Below, in pieces: positions 25,181 to 37,238 of a stretch of 64,000 bases of DNA (positions are counted from its first letter, which is position 1; every line of letters starts with the position of its first letter). The notes under the pieces were generated by a model that saw only the letters and a list, made by a program, of their open reading frames with translations, was not told where the DNA came from and ran no database searches. A program made the position numbers and the translations under genes. The DNA comes from Solea solea (lineage: Eukaryota; Chordata; Actinopteri; Pleuronectiformes; Soleidae). Location: NCBI RefSeq assembly GCF_958295425.1, contig NC_081154.1:7573341-7637340 (forward strand), read 5' to 3'.

Positions 25181-25399
25181 ACCGTGGAGAAAAATGTGTA
25201 GACATATCGAGTATACACTGAGATGCAGACCTGTACACGTGTGGAAGCACAGGTGCATGTACACATGCTCGTTGTGTACAAGTGTGTACAAATATAAAGT
25301 GCGTCTTGAGCAAGCATTTTCATACACACAGACACATTCACACACTCATTCCTCTGTCCTCTGGAATCAGCATATTGAGACAATGAGACAATGATAACA

Positions 25400-25790
25400 G
25401 CTGCTTATGGATCATTTAGTGCGGCCAGTCAACGTGGCCTTTGTGTTCAGTCAATACGCAGCCTGTTCTCTGTCATCAGAGTTGTCATTATTTCGCAATG
25501 TGTTCCACTGCTGAGAACATGAGGAGTCTTTTTATTTGTTGCCCCCCGTGGCCTCGTTTGAATCAGGCCATCGCTGTGAATGAAACCAACTCTGTTGTCC
25601 ATCAAAGAACGCTAACAACTCGGGCCAGAGATGAAAATTCATTAGCTTGTCGGAAAAAATGTCTGCATAACTTGACCGGCAGCAGCAGGAGACGATGCAA
25701 TGCTAATGTTTGTTCTCCCCGTCAAAAAGATGCTTTCTTCACACAGGTTTTCAGGAGATTTTCTGGATTTTTCTGTGGACCGTGAGCCCC
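25400..25790. promoter_or_regulatory. possible second conserved non-coding block
   Basis: Complex, repeat-free sequence with several homeodomain-like ATTA/CTAAT cores (for example TTCATTAGCTTG, GCAATGCTAATG) and CATTATTTCGCAAT. Reading frames across it show no family resemblance. It is called only because its composition contrasts with its flanks; conservation was not tested. Confidence 0.3.
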
Positions 25791-26399
25791 TGATATGAGT
25801 CATTGACAGGTGTTCTTGACATTTTGACCGTTAGATTAATGCATACAATTTCAATAGATAATGTATCGTCTGAACATGAATAGATATGTAATGTGAATAT
25901 AGGTGATAGTAAACATATTGAAGCAAACTGAGGAACAAATTGTGAGGAAACGTGTTATTAATTGATCAACAAAAATCGGAGCAGCTGTTAACCTCTAAAT
26001 ACATTAAAACAAAATTAATCTGTAACACAAAGTAAATTCATTGTTTCTTAAACCTTTGTTTCTTGTAACTGGAGTAACTAAGAGAAAGTGTATTTCTCTC
26101 TCTCTCGCCCTCTCACCATCTTGTTTGCTGTTTTATGGTTTATGGTTTTCTTCATGGAGCTGTTTTATGGTTAACCTGCAGACCATGACCACCCAACAAA
26201 CATCTCTGGATTAAGAGTGATGACACACAAAACACACACACTCAAACGGGAAAAGTATATTACTTTTTTAACTTTTTACAGTATTCTTGCTTTTTAGATG
26301 ATGCGTTATTATTTATTATTTTATGACACCGATGCAATCAATAACTAATACATGTACTCCTCCTTCTATTGATTTTTGGGGGCGGCAGATTATGCAAAT

Positions 26400-26545
26400 T
26401 GGAAACTCTGAATTGGCCGTATAGGTGTGAGCGTGAGATGAGTGGATGGTTGGCAACCTGTCCAGGGTGTACCCCATCTTGCGCCCTATGTCAGCTGGGA
26501 TTGGCACCAGCGCCCTCTGTAACAATCATGTGGAGGATAAAGTCT
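26400..26545 (+). mobile_element. SINE family 3, 3' fragment
   Basis: Contains CAACCTGTCCAGGGTGTACC and CCCTATGTCAGCTGGGATTG, shared with 48300-48375. The head is missing. Confidence 0.6.
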
Positions 26546-28104
26546 TGGAAAATGAAGATATATATGTAGTTCTGTGCATGGTCTGTTCAATAGTCCACAT
26601 GCATGGTTGTGAGATTCTACGTGGAACAAATGCACTTTCTGGTCTCACTTAAATAATAAAAAGTTAGTCTTTATTTTTCTATGTTTGAACACTGTGCTTT
26701 ATTATTCTTTATCGTCCTGTATGCAGTGATTCTGAGTCGTTGGGGTGTGGTGTTGTTTTTTCATCTCCTCTGACTCACAGTCCTGAGGGAAACCATCTTC
26801 ATACCGAACGGTGACGATAAATCCAAATGCATCTCTATCACTCAGACCTAAGAGGAGTGTGAGTAAAGTGTAAAACAATGAGGTGGAACCAGGCTATTTG
26901 TCACTGCTGTAGCTGCTTTGATAGAAACCATCACCCTTGTATAAACTGTTTGACTCTTGTGTGTCTTTGTGGTGGTGTGCTGTTTACCTGCACAGTTGTT
27001 TTGGACTGAGCGGGGAAGTCTAATATTTATAAACTCATAATCCCTTATAAAATGGAACCAAATTGAATGCTGGACAATGTCAGTCTCCTTTGTTTGGACA
27101 TTCCTTTTTAAAAAAAAAAAAAAATTCAGACTCAGAGTCATTATAGCCGTAATGATTGATGATTGCAATGTAAAAAAAACAGAAACAGCGCATATACACA
27201 CTGCTGGATTGTGTATGTACGTATGCGATTTACAGATGCAATTATTGCCAGATGACTTAAAGAAATAAGCCAGGTTCAACTTTAATTCCCACATGAACCT
27301 GCCCTTTTTTTTTCTTCATCAGAACGCTCTGCATTAGCTCCCTGCTGCTCCACCAGACTGGAGACGGCTGCATTTTTACATCCAGGCCTTGAGCTGATCT
27401 GAATGCACATTTAGCCCATAGTAAAATGCAAGACCCCCTCATTGCGATGTCTTAAAGTCAGCATATTCCTGCCAGAGTATGTGATGTCAGAGATTCCACA
27501 ATCAGAGTAACAGACCAGTCCAGATCCTCAGCTGCCACCACTTGTGGTTTAAATGCAGAACAACAATGTGTCCCCCCCCCGTTTCTGACTCAGTACCTTT
27601 TACACAGGAGAGTGAGATGGAATACAAAAAAAGGGACATTTCCACCGAGAAAATACTCTTCACCAAATGGGGGGAGGGATGTTTGACACGACTTTACTGA
27701 GAGCAGAGCTTCCCACTGCTATGCTAATGTTCTGCTGACCAATTTCATCTTCAGGAAGATCTCACTTATCTTACGCCAGTGATTGTTGTCCATGTTGTTA
27801 TATTAGGAAGTCTTATTCAACTCCAGAATCTTGAGCAGAGTATTCAACCTATTCAGGGTTATACTGTAGGTTTTGAAGTTGAAGATCAGACTGTAAATGA
27901 AGTTGCTGGAAAACTAACTGAACTTCCCCAGCTCAGTTTGAACTTCTGACGCAACATATTGCAAACGTCCAAAGAAGGAAGATCACAACCTTCGTGTTTC
28001 ACTTTTAAAAGAGAAAATGATCTCAAAAAACAAAGATCAAGTTGACTGGAGCTCCCCTCCAGAGCTGGGCCTTGATGCTGGTGGATCTCGAGGAGGGGGT
28101 TGGA

Positions 28105-28131
28105 GTGTGTGTGTGTGTGTGTGTGTGTGTC
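28105..28131. repeat. (GT)n microsatellite
   Basis: Uninterrupted GT run of about 27 bases. Confidence 0.9.
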
Positions 28132-30777
28132 TCAGTGGCAGGAAGGACCCACCTCCTACCTACTCCTTTCCCCAGCCCCCCAGCCAGGCCCTTTGTTTCC
28201 CGATGATGTATGAGACAGCATCTCCCTTGGAGTACCACAGGAACACGACAGTGGAGCAACAACGCTGTCCCATAATGGAGACTGATGGGATGGCTCCCGC
28301 TCTCCTCACTTTGTCCACTACTAAGATTGAGTTGACGTGGCACTCCAGGCTCTGACAGGACCCTCGTAAGAGAAGATTCAGCCCGACGGCAGCTCACGTC
28401 TGTCAGTCGCACTGGGTCCCGCCACGGCCTGACGGGTGGATGGATGGACGAGGGGACCTACTCAGGTCTTTGCTGGGTGATGGAGGAGAGGTGAAGAGAA
28501 TCCTTGGTCCTCTGGTTCCTGTTGGACATTCCTGGGATGACTGAGCGCATGAAAGGCAACTATCAGCTGAGGCTGGTTGAATGTGTGGCCGCCAAATGTC
28601 CCATTGGAGAATAGTGTCTCCAGAATGTCACACTGCTACAGTAGATAAAGCATTTTTACTTTGGATATTCAACGAGCATTTCCCTAGAAACTCAAAACAC
28701 ATCTCCATGAAATTCATCCTGGATGGTTGTGGTTGCCTCCAAATGACCTGAAACACATGTTGAACATCTGTGAATCAGGAGAATTCATCACCGATGATGA
28801 ATAATCAAATCAATGAGCGAGTGATGGACAGATGAGAATGAACACAGAGCAGCAGTGTGCCTGTGATATTAGGATGATACAGATGGTGAGACAAACACAA
28901 GAGGTTGTTCTGAAGCTGCTCATTGTGCATGTGCGTATGTGTGAAGTATGTGAACGGATCGTGACTCAGACAGGATACACATATAATGATCTCTCAGGGA
29001 TGGAGCTTCAATTATTGAATGGATTACAAAGTATAATAATGTAGCCACTATACAAAGTCTTGACACACACACACATGGACACAAATGTCACTGATGAATC
29101 ATTTCCTGCCATCACAACAATACTGACGACAACGACTGATAAGAGGAGCATGTTTTAATGTCTTGGAAACTGCCAGATACCCAATGACTATGTGTCTCCT
29201 CCTCTTCCCACCCATTTGTAAATAGGCTCTGTGCAGATATAATGTGCAAAGTGACCCCACATTTGGCATTCTGATATGTGTGCTATGTTACAAGAGACCG
29301 CGGAACACTTGGAGAAGGAAGATGGAGCAGGAGATGAGACAGATGGGCCACAGTTGGAATGACATAAGAGAAGATGGCGGAGGACAGAGTTTATTGGAGG
29401 GACTTGTTGGTGGCCTACGCCCCACCAGGGATTTAAAGGCTGAGAGAAAAGGGAAAAAAAGATCTTAACATACAGTATATCTACAGTTACCATATTTGAT
29501 TGTAAAATAATCTCTACAAAGCATATTTTCAAAATTGTTATTGAAATATATTGAGTAGTAATGTCTTGGTGATAGCCTTATGTGGAAAAGAACAACTTGT
29601 TTGTGCACTTTTCTTATTTGAACTGAGTACTTTAAAGATAAAAAGCTGGATTACAACAAAAAAGATGGGTAAACGAGGAAGATACACTAAAGGCGGCAGT
29701 CGGGGCAGTAGGTTTAGTTTTTATTTGTTTCATACAATTCTTATGATTCTCACTTAAATGAACATAGATACAGTAGCTGCAATCGTGTCTCTATAGAAAA
29801 CATGCACAAGACATATCAAAGAAAAGGGCAAATAAAAGCAGATGGTAAGCTGTGTCTGTTTTGTTTTTTTTTTTAAAGTTTTTTTGTTTTTATTGTTTGC
29901 ACAGTGATATGGATGCTGGCCAATTGTATTTTTAAGTAATAGCCTAATTTACTGTCTGTTGATCTTGGGCTTGGCCCACTTTATTTTTATTTATTTTATT
30001 ATTGTTTTGGGTTCTGAGAATGTGTGTTGCCGTGAGAACTTGAGTTGTGTTTAAAGTTTAAAGGAAACATCTGCTTGTTTGAGTGGCTCAACTTAAGAGG
30101 GTTATCACGATTGCAGCCCGTTTTGCTGGTGAAGTGTAACAGATTGTGGCATATCCATGGATCATCTTCGGAATCTCTCCAACGTAGTATGGCAAACTAG
30201 GGGCCCCCAAACATCATCTTGCATAGGGCCCCCACAAATCTAGAAACATACCTGGGTAAGAACTCTCATATTGGTTCATGATTTTAGTGAAACTTGAACT
30301 TCTACTGAAGTTTTTTTCTCATTAGGGGAAAGGTGCGAGAAACTACTATTTTTAAAAAGCAGTACACAAATAATGGATATTTTTGGTGCTATGATATACG
30401 TCACACTGTTTATTTCCCTTAAATGGAGAGCAGAATGTTTGTGTTTCTGACGCTGACTGCGTGTGAGTGTCGTTGGGGAATCCACAGATCCAAAACAAGG
30501 AAATGAAAGCGACCGAAAAAGGCCAGCTCATAGGTCACTGATCATCGCCCCCGGTCAGTTCTCTCAAATTGGCTGTAGGTTGATACACATGCGTGAGTAC
30601 ATCTTTTAAAAAGTCATGCTGCTATACATAATCCATGAATTCCACAATACTTCGACATGTGCGTTGGTCAGATGTGTGGGGGAGCAGAGTGTGGTCACAG
30701 ATGCTGAGGATGTTTGGCAAAACAGTGACTAACGTTGTCGGGAGCAACATGCAATGTCATTGCTGGGTTCATCTTAA

Positions 30778-30925
30778 ATCCATCCATCCATCTTCTATCG
30801 CAAAAGTTGGGGTTCACCCTGGACAGGTCGCCTGTCCATCACAGGGACACATAGAGACAATCAACCATTCACTCTCACACTCACATCCACGGTCAATTTA
30901 GAGTGTCCAATTAGCCTAATCTGCT
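30778..30925 (-). mobile_element. SINE family 3, 3' fragment
   Basis: On the minus strand this reads CTCTAAATTGACCGTGGATG, then TGTCTCTATGTGTCCCTGTG and CCTGTCCAGGGTGAACCCC, the body and tail of the family seen at 48108-48420. Confidence 0.6.
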
Positions 30926-31618
30926 GCCAGAAACACATCAAGACTTGGATTATAAATCTGAACTAGAAATCACCCTATTGTATGGCCTGTAAGAAAAAGG
31001 TTAACGGGTCAAAATGCCTGTGATTCGTGAATTAACAGCTTTTTTGTTCTCAGTAAAAAAAATGTAAATTAGATTATGACTTAATAGGAGGTATTTATAA
31101 AAAGAAAGTGCCAAACAGCATTTACATTTTACTTTTCTAATTGTCATAGGAACACACAGTGTCTAACAAATGTATAAGACCACCACCCAAAGCCACAGCT
31201 GCCCTAAATTAACAGCATTGGTAATTATTGAAATAATACATTTCTGGAATGCTTAGTACACCAGTGTGTAGAAGAGCTTTAAACAATATTATAATGTTAA
31301 TGCTGAAATGTAATTGTTATATTAAGTAAAGCACATTATTTTTTCTTTATTTACTTGCATTCCTGACTTCTCAGAGAAGAAGCCCACTGAGTCGGCTCAA
31401 ATTTGGCTATAAAAAGGTGAATTCAGTTTGTTATTTGCCAAATAAACAACAATAAACTTTTTAGTTTCATACGAGTTTGTGAAAGATTTTTAAAATATCT
31501 ATACTGTCTCGTTTTTGTGACAGGTGGTCTGATGTATTTGTTTAGCACTGGCTGTGTTCATGATTATTGAAAATCCGATTATTGGATCTTTTTCTTTACA
31601 TTATAACAACATTACATA

Positions 31619-31760
31619 TGGGGCTGTGGTGGATCAGTGTTAGAGCAGGTCAACTGGAAGGTGATAGAAAGATCATTCCTGAAATATTATGGCTCTACTA
31701 TAGTGTAAAGCAAATGTAATTTGTCATCAAGTCTAGAAAAGAACTGTATAAATATGGGGT
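31619..31760 (+). mobile_element. SINE family 2, degenerate copy
   Basis: GGTGGATCAGTGTTAGAGCA resembles the A-box region of the copy at 21870, and ATCAAGTCTAGAAAAGAACT its 3' part. Confidence 0.45.
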
Positions 31761-32274
31761 AAATGACATTTATTAATGGTGGATCGCCCGTGAGAGCTGC
31801 CATGTACTGCACTTTCCTACACTAAGGTGTTTATTGTTCAAATGGCAATAGCCAGAGTCGGTGATGTGGAAATATTGGCTATGGATTTGTTATGGTCTCA
31901 TTCATCTCTCTCCCTCTGTTTTCTCTCACTCCATGATAAGATCGGGTCATCTCCACTAAATGACGGATCATTCCACTGCAAACACCACAACACTGAAAAT
32001 GGACCAATTCATCAGCTCACGCTATTGATGTACACCCGTGTAGGTGGCTGGGCAATGAAAGTGTGAAAAACTGTTTTTAAGCCCACCAACTCGCCCCCAC
32101 CCACCTGTGATACCCGCAAAGTTTGTTCCCAACACAACAACCTGTGCTAGTAATTGAATCTAATTATATATACTATAAAATGACTATGCGTTAAATGCAG
32201 GTTTATAAGTTTAGAGGATTTATAGAAATAGTCTAATTCTGTCACCAACCACTGTGAGGCCCTGTGGACACTCA

Positions 32275-32520
32275 CAGCCACTTTATTAGGTACACCTGTT
32301 TGAACACAAACATGGTCAAGATGACCTGCTCAAGTTCAAGCCGAGCGTCAGAAAGTGTCAGATCTGAGGCCGAACTCCACTCTCTCTGGGCAAAAAGGAG
32401 GTTAGAAGTGACAGGAAGGCAACTCAGTAACTCATATAAGCACTCGTTTATAGAGAGATGTACTGTACGTGCAATTCCTGAAACTTTATTTTGTGCCCTG
32501 TGTACCTAATAAAGTGGCTG
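32275..32520. mobile_element. short element with perfect 21-base terminal inverted repeats
   Basis: The left end AGCCACTTTATTAGGTACAC (from 32276; the repeat starts one base earlier) is exactly inverted at the right end (GTGTACCTAATAAAGTGGCT from 32500). The whole element is 246 bases without coding capacity. Fragments elsewhere (1430-1608 and near 38740-38830) seem to be internal parts of a longer member of the same family. Confidence 0.75.
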
Positions 32521-33750
32521 CAAAAGAAAAAACATGTATTCTGTTAGATTATAGTTTTTTGGTTAAGGTCATTTTCATCCAGGCTCTTAGAAACATTTTG
32601 AAGTGAAAATAATTAAATGCAATCCCTGCACAAAACAGAATAAAAAAAATATTCTAACACAACTTATTATGTTGTTTATGTAAAGAAAAACACTTAATGT
32701 GTTCTTTTTTAAAAAAAACATTGCAGCAATACTGCCCTCATTAAAGTGAGATATAGCCGTACGACCTCCAGCCAGATCTTTAAATGTTACCATTAAATAC
32801 AAAGGGCTGAATACCAGGTGTATCTAACCAGAAAATGAAGATGTTATTGGGAAGAAGGTGTGAATCGATTATCCAGACGACGACAAGCACTCAATGCCAA
32901 AGAGAGGAGATTCAAAGGCTTTGAAGCTCAGGTTTTATTGGACTCTTCATAACAAGATGCCACCGTGATGACGACAGTGACTATAATGAGGACGGCGAGG
33001 ATGAGATGAAGGACTTTGAACTGAGCTGTTGTTCCTGCGTCGTTTGTTGCGATATGTCCTCACTCACATTTGCATTATTAAGTCCATACATATCATTGAG
33101 GTTATCTAGTTGTGGTCACAGGCTTTATTTCGGGTTGCTGGCACCATCAAGTGGTAAAAAATCTTCACTGCAGCGCTGAGACTGAGTTATTGTGTTTTGA
33201 GCTGTTAGAAATAAAAGTGTGATTTTTGCTCAGTGATGACTTCAGTGACAGTTATAACCTATGAGCACAAATGTGCAATCCGTAAGAGTAATTTAAAAGG
33301 AAAATAAGAAAAGTTTTATTCAAATGTGTCAATTGGAAACCAGCTGATTTCATTTTAGTTTTCTTCTTCGTCTGTTTCTTTTCTTCTTTCCGAGTTTTAT
33401 GTTTGATTGTCTGATGTTGTTTTGACATTAGTTTATTTTCTTTTTCTCATGTTTGTTCACCCTTCTTTTCATTCTTCTACATTAATTAAGGGTAGTTAAA
33501 CTAATCTTCCACCAAAGTACCTTTTTTATCAACCCCACAGATTTAATGTTTCAGTTTCTGGATAACTGCATTCTATTTTAATTTTAATTTTTTTTTTTAC
33601 CTAAACTAACCCTTTATTTATTTTTGTTCTCTCCAAATATTATTGACTAGACTTGATGAACTAAGTCAAAAAGGGAGCGATGCAGAACATTTCATCTATG
33701 CAATGTAAAAAAAAACTTATGTTCAAATTGTATGACTGAAATCAGAGGTG

Positions 33751-34065
33751 TCAAATAGGTGGTCCACAGGCCACATGTGTCCCACTACTTAATGTCATGT
33801 TATAAATAAACATGGCCTGTCATCTCCTCTTCTTTCTCTCTGATATAATATAATATAATCAACATGTTATTATTTATTCATTTTAGTTTAGTCTGTTTTA
33901 GATAATAATAGATTTATTTTGGACCATATATATGTTTTTATTATGACGTATACATCATTGTCTATAGTGTCTATAATGTCTATGATGGAATATTGTGTTA
34001 TAAATTTAAGCTCATGATGCTCAGCTGCTAATGAACAGTTGTTTTTGACCGTCCCTGACCTAAAT
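33751..34065. mobile_element. possible hAT-like relic
   Basis: Begins CAGAGGTGTCAAATAGG followed by GGTCCACAGGCCACATGTG, which recalls hAT-type termini common in fish (CAGGGGTGTCAAAC), and ends TTTTTGACCGTCCCTG, a poor inverted match to the start. Boundaries uncertain. Confidence 0.3.
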
Positions 34066-34719
34066 GAAAGAATAGATGAATAAATGAATAAGAAAAAATG
34101 CATTCAAATCTGACATGTTTCCTATTGGGCAATTTGCCTTTTCTCACAGAGATGAAACAAGAGGAGGAATTATTCATAAAACATGACTTTGGACCATTAT
34201 ATATGAAAATAACAAAGTGCTTACATCAAGTCATTTTAATTCAAACATATAACCAGCATTTAGAGGTTTAGCTATAAAGTGATGGCTCATGGCAAAAGAA
34301 GTCTTTAGAGTTATCATATTGTCATACACAGTATGACCACTAGATGTCAGTCTAATGCAGAAGTCCCGTTTACTAAAGACACAACTTTGTTCAGTGATGA
34401 TCTTTAATGGTTGTGAAAGACAGCTGAAGACACTTAAGACTAACTTTTATGTGTCAATTAGCTCACTTCTTTACTAACATGCAGTTTATAGCAGCCTGGT
34501 CAACATACACAATATTTTCAATATCTTTCAACTTTTATTACCATTTAAAGCCATGAAGAACAATAAATCCTTAAATATCTAGTCTGGTTACCACATTAGA
34601 CATTGGTAATGTTTATTGTTACATGTTTATTAACATCTTACCAAAAACAAATTTATTTTTTCCAAATTTCCCAAAATTTTTTTTGACTCTAATAGATATT
34701 TTATATTCTTGTTGTCTTT

Positions 34720-34890
34720 CAACTCAAAGGTTGAGGGTCTGATTCCTGGCTGCCAATGTGTCCTTGAACAAGACACTTGACACCATATTGCCCCATGTGT
34801 GAATGGGAATGACAGGAGAGTGATGATGTGCTGTATAAATGAAAGGGTGAATGGCAAAACTGTATGTAAAGCAGCTTTATTTGTAGTCCA
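34720..34890 (+). mobile_element. SINE family 2, 3' part
   Basis: Contains TCTGATTCCTGGCTGCC, GTCCTTGAACAAGACACTTG and GGGTGAATGGCAAAACTGTA, paralleling the copy at 21870-22060. The A-box end is lost. Confidence 0.55.
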
Positions 34891-35164
34891 AACCATTTAC
34901 TTTGTTAATGGCATTTTAATGTAATATGCTGTAAAATGACTTAGGGCTTCACAGTTATAACCAAAATAGTGATATTTAGTAGTATAAATAGTGCTAAGAT
35001 CATGGCTATTTATTGATAACTGGGCTAAAAGGTTTGTCTGTTTGCAGGTTTTGCAACATTTTAAAATGTTTTACATTTGTATGCATGTTGTAGATGCTAC
35101 ACTACTCCACCGTCAACTGTCCACTGTTGGTAAAGATTTGACCTACATTTCATGAGGTCAGTCT

Positions 35165-35360
35165 TGTACAAAGGGATACTTGAGTAAAAGTACAAGTATC
35201 TTACCAGAAAATGACTTTGGTAGAAGTTAAGGTCACTTTTTATAATATTACTTAAGTAAAAGTCTTAAAGTATATGACATGTACTGTACTTAAGTATCAA
35301 GGCTGTGGGTTCAATTCCTGGCTCTGCTGGTCTATATGCGTCCTTGAGCTAGACAGTGTG
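35165..35360 (+). mobile_element. AAAGTA-type repeat joined to a SINE family 2 fragment
   Basis: 35165-35300 repeats the sequence of 21660-21800 with few differences; at ACTTAAGTATCAAGGCTGTG it passes abruptly into the B-box and downstream part of the family 2 SINE. Confidence 0.5.
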
Positions 35361-35634
35361 ACATTACAGCCCTGCACGAGGGGAATCTGATGTCCATCTG
35401 CTCCGAGGACCAGTCATGGTCTTGGTCTTCATTCTGAGATGTAACAAGTCGTACATGGGGGGAACAATTGAAACATAACGTCCTCTTTGAGTCTTTTGCA
35501 ATATTTCTTCATCACATTTCGCCAGTCCAACTAAATGCACCGTGAGTCTAACTTACAGCGGTACCCAATGATCAAAGTTCCACCAGTGCATATGTCACGC
35601 TTCATTACCTGACATTGTACCTCAGGTCCTGTGT

Positions 35635-35662
35635 GCTGCTGCTGCTGCTGCTGCTGCTGCTG
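35635..35662. repeat. (CTG)n trinucleotide repeat
   Basis: Nine or so uninterrupted CTG units, in non-coding DNA about 1.6 kb upstream of the fmnl1 start codon. Confidence 0.9.
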
Positions 35663-37238
35663 ACCAGGTGTGGCCAGACATGCAGGTATCCTCGTGACAC
35701 TCATTATTTATTAACAGGCGCCGCTTCCTCCTTCCAGTAACACCCCGCTCCGTCTGCAGCCAATAACCCTGTCACTAACTCGTGCTCGGAGTGAAACAGT
35801 AACAGCATCACTGCTACACAACTTAACCATGAGATCGAGAGTATGTTGGTTGTAATATGACGTGTGTGAAGCAGTGATACTGGTGAATGAATGAGGCCTT
35901 GATCACAGGGGGCGTGGGAGCTGTTTCTGTCTGAAACACCAGCTGCTGCGTTAATTTACACTTTGTATCTCCAGCCTGGTGCTTTTCATAATGTGTCTGA
36001 ATGACAACATGATTGGATGCTCACATGAACGAGTTCATCGCCGAGTGCGGGCGAATGCTTGCCGTGTGTACACGACCATAACTTCCTCGAGGCCATTTTG
36101 GAGCTGGAATGATTGATTAGCACATGGACACAAATGAACTCTGGCTTTCCTTGTGTTTACATTATGTTAAACTAAGTCTTTTTAAGCTTTGGACAAATAG
36201 ATATTTGACATATCGCCTCACCAAATGCGAGTATTAGGGCCATATAATTGAAAAAAAAAAAAAAAAAAGTCAGAATTCTGAGATTAAAATTGAGAATTTT
36301 TTTTTTAATCTTTAACTGAATTTAAATAAATAATCACATTGTTTGTCTTTTTGACTTAAACATTAAAATGACACAATTGACATTTTCATACACGACACCT
36401 GACACTGCAGCTTTAAAGTTTCAAGTTATTATTGCTATCGTCAGTAAAACTGAGGTGATGTTGCCTGTACATGGAGGCATTAGGACCCAGAGAGCTTAGA
36501 TCTCCCTGAGCTCTCTGCTGCTGGAAGTAATGCCTCTGCTGCCTCCTGCTTCTCTGTCTGTTCCTGTGTTGTGGATAGAAAGAGTAGCTGCCTGCTGGAT
36601 ATCTGCCTTCCTCTGTTGTTTTAGCCTCTGGACATGGAGATAAAAGGTCCAGAGGCTCCCAGCGTCCTTCAGCAGAGGAAGACTTCCACAGATTACATGC
36701 AAGCCCAAGTAAATCTCTTTACCTGAGTGGACAGTTGCTTGGTGTAAAGTTTTTTTTTATTCACCTGTGCAGACAGAAACACTGGAGTGATACCTGTCCT
36801 TCTCAATCGTATTGTATATATTTTATATTCTTAATTCAGGCTATCTTGTGCGGCAGCTCTAAACGGGTACCTTCTCCCCTCTCCTCCCTTTTCTCTTTCA
36901 CTTTGTTCAGCTGTCACTCAGCCTGTCACTCCTCAGGATATCCCCTTTCCCTCTTTCTAGGATTTCATAATGCATCAGGAACCTGTGTGAGGTCTGACTC
37001 TCATTTGGTGGCCGTGCTGGATTTCATCCAGCTGCTGGAGAGTATGGACACGGTGACATGCCGGGGTCATGGAAATGATGAGAGGTCACAGTCCGGTGGA
37101 GCTCAGAATCTCTCACTTTGAACTTTGAAGAACTTGACTTTGAATATTTGCTTAACTGAGACTTTTTTTTTTTTTTTTTTTAAGAGAAGAGTCTTTGAGT
37201 TTATTTTATTTTTTTTAAAATCTGTTGGACCTACAATC

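Larger units (their letters stand above)
25800..36700. other. gene-free stretch between the candidate enhancer and fmnl1
   Basis: AT-rich DNA with SINE fragments (26400-26545, 30778-30925, 31619-31760, 34720-34890, 35298-35360), one inverted-repeat element (32275-32520), a possible hAT relic (33751-34065), a GT repeat (28105-28131), a CTG repeat (35635-35662) and homopolymer runs. No protein-coding exon was recognised on either strand. Confidence 0.55.

Noticed and set aside
28017..28412. Overlapping reading frames of 112 and 129 residues on both strands
   Set aside because: They include a GT microsatellite, show no recognisable domain and have no supporting splice context.
36735..37121. 128-residue reading frame just upstream of fmnl1
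   Set aside because: No family resemblance. It may overlap the 5' UTR or promoter of fmnl1, but there is no evidence for translation.
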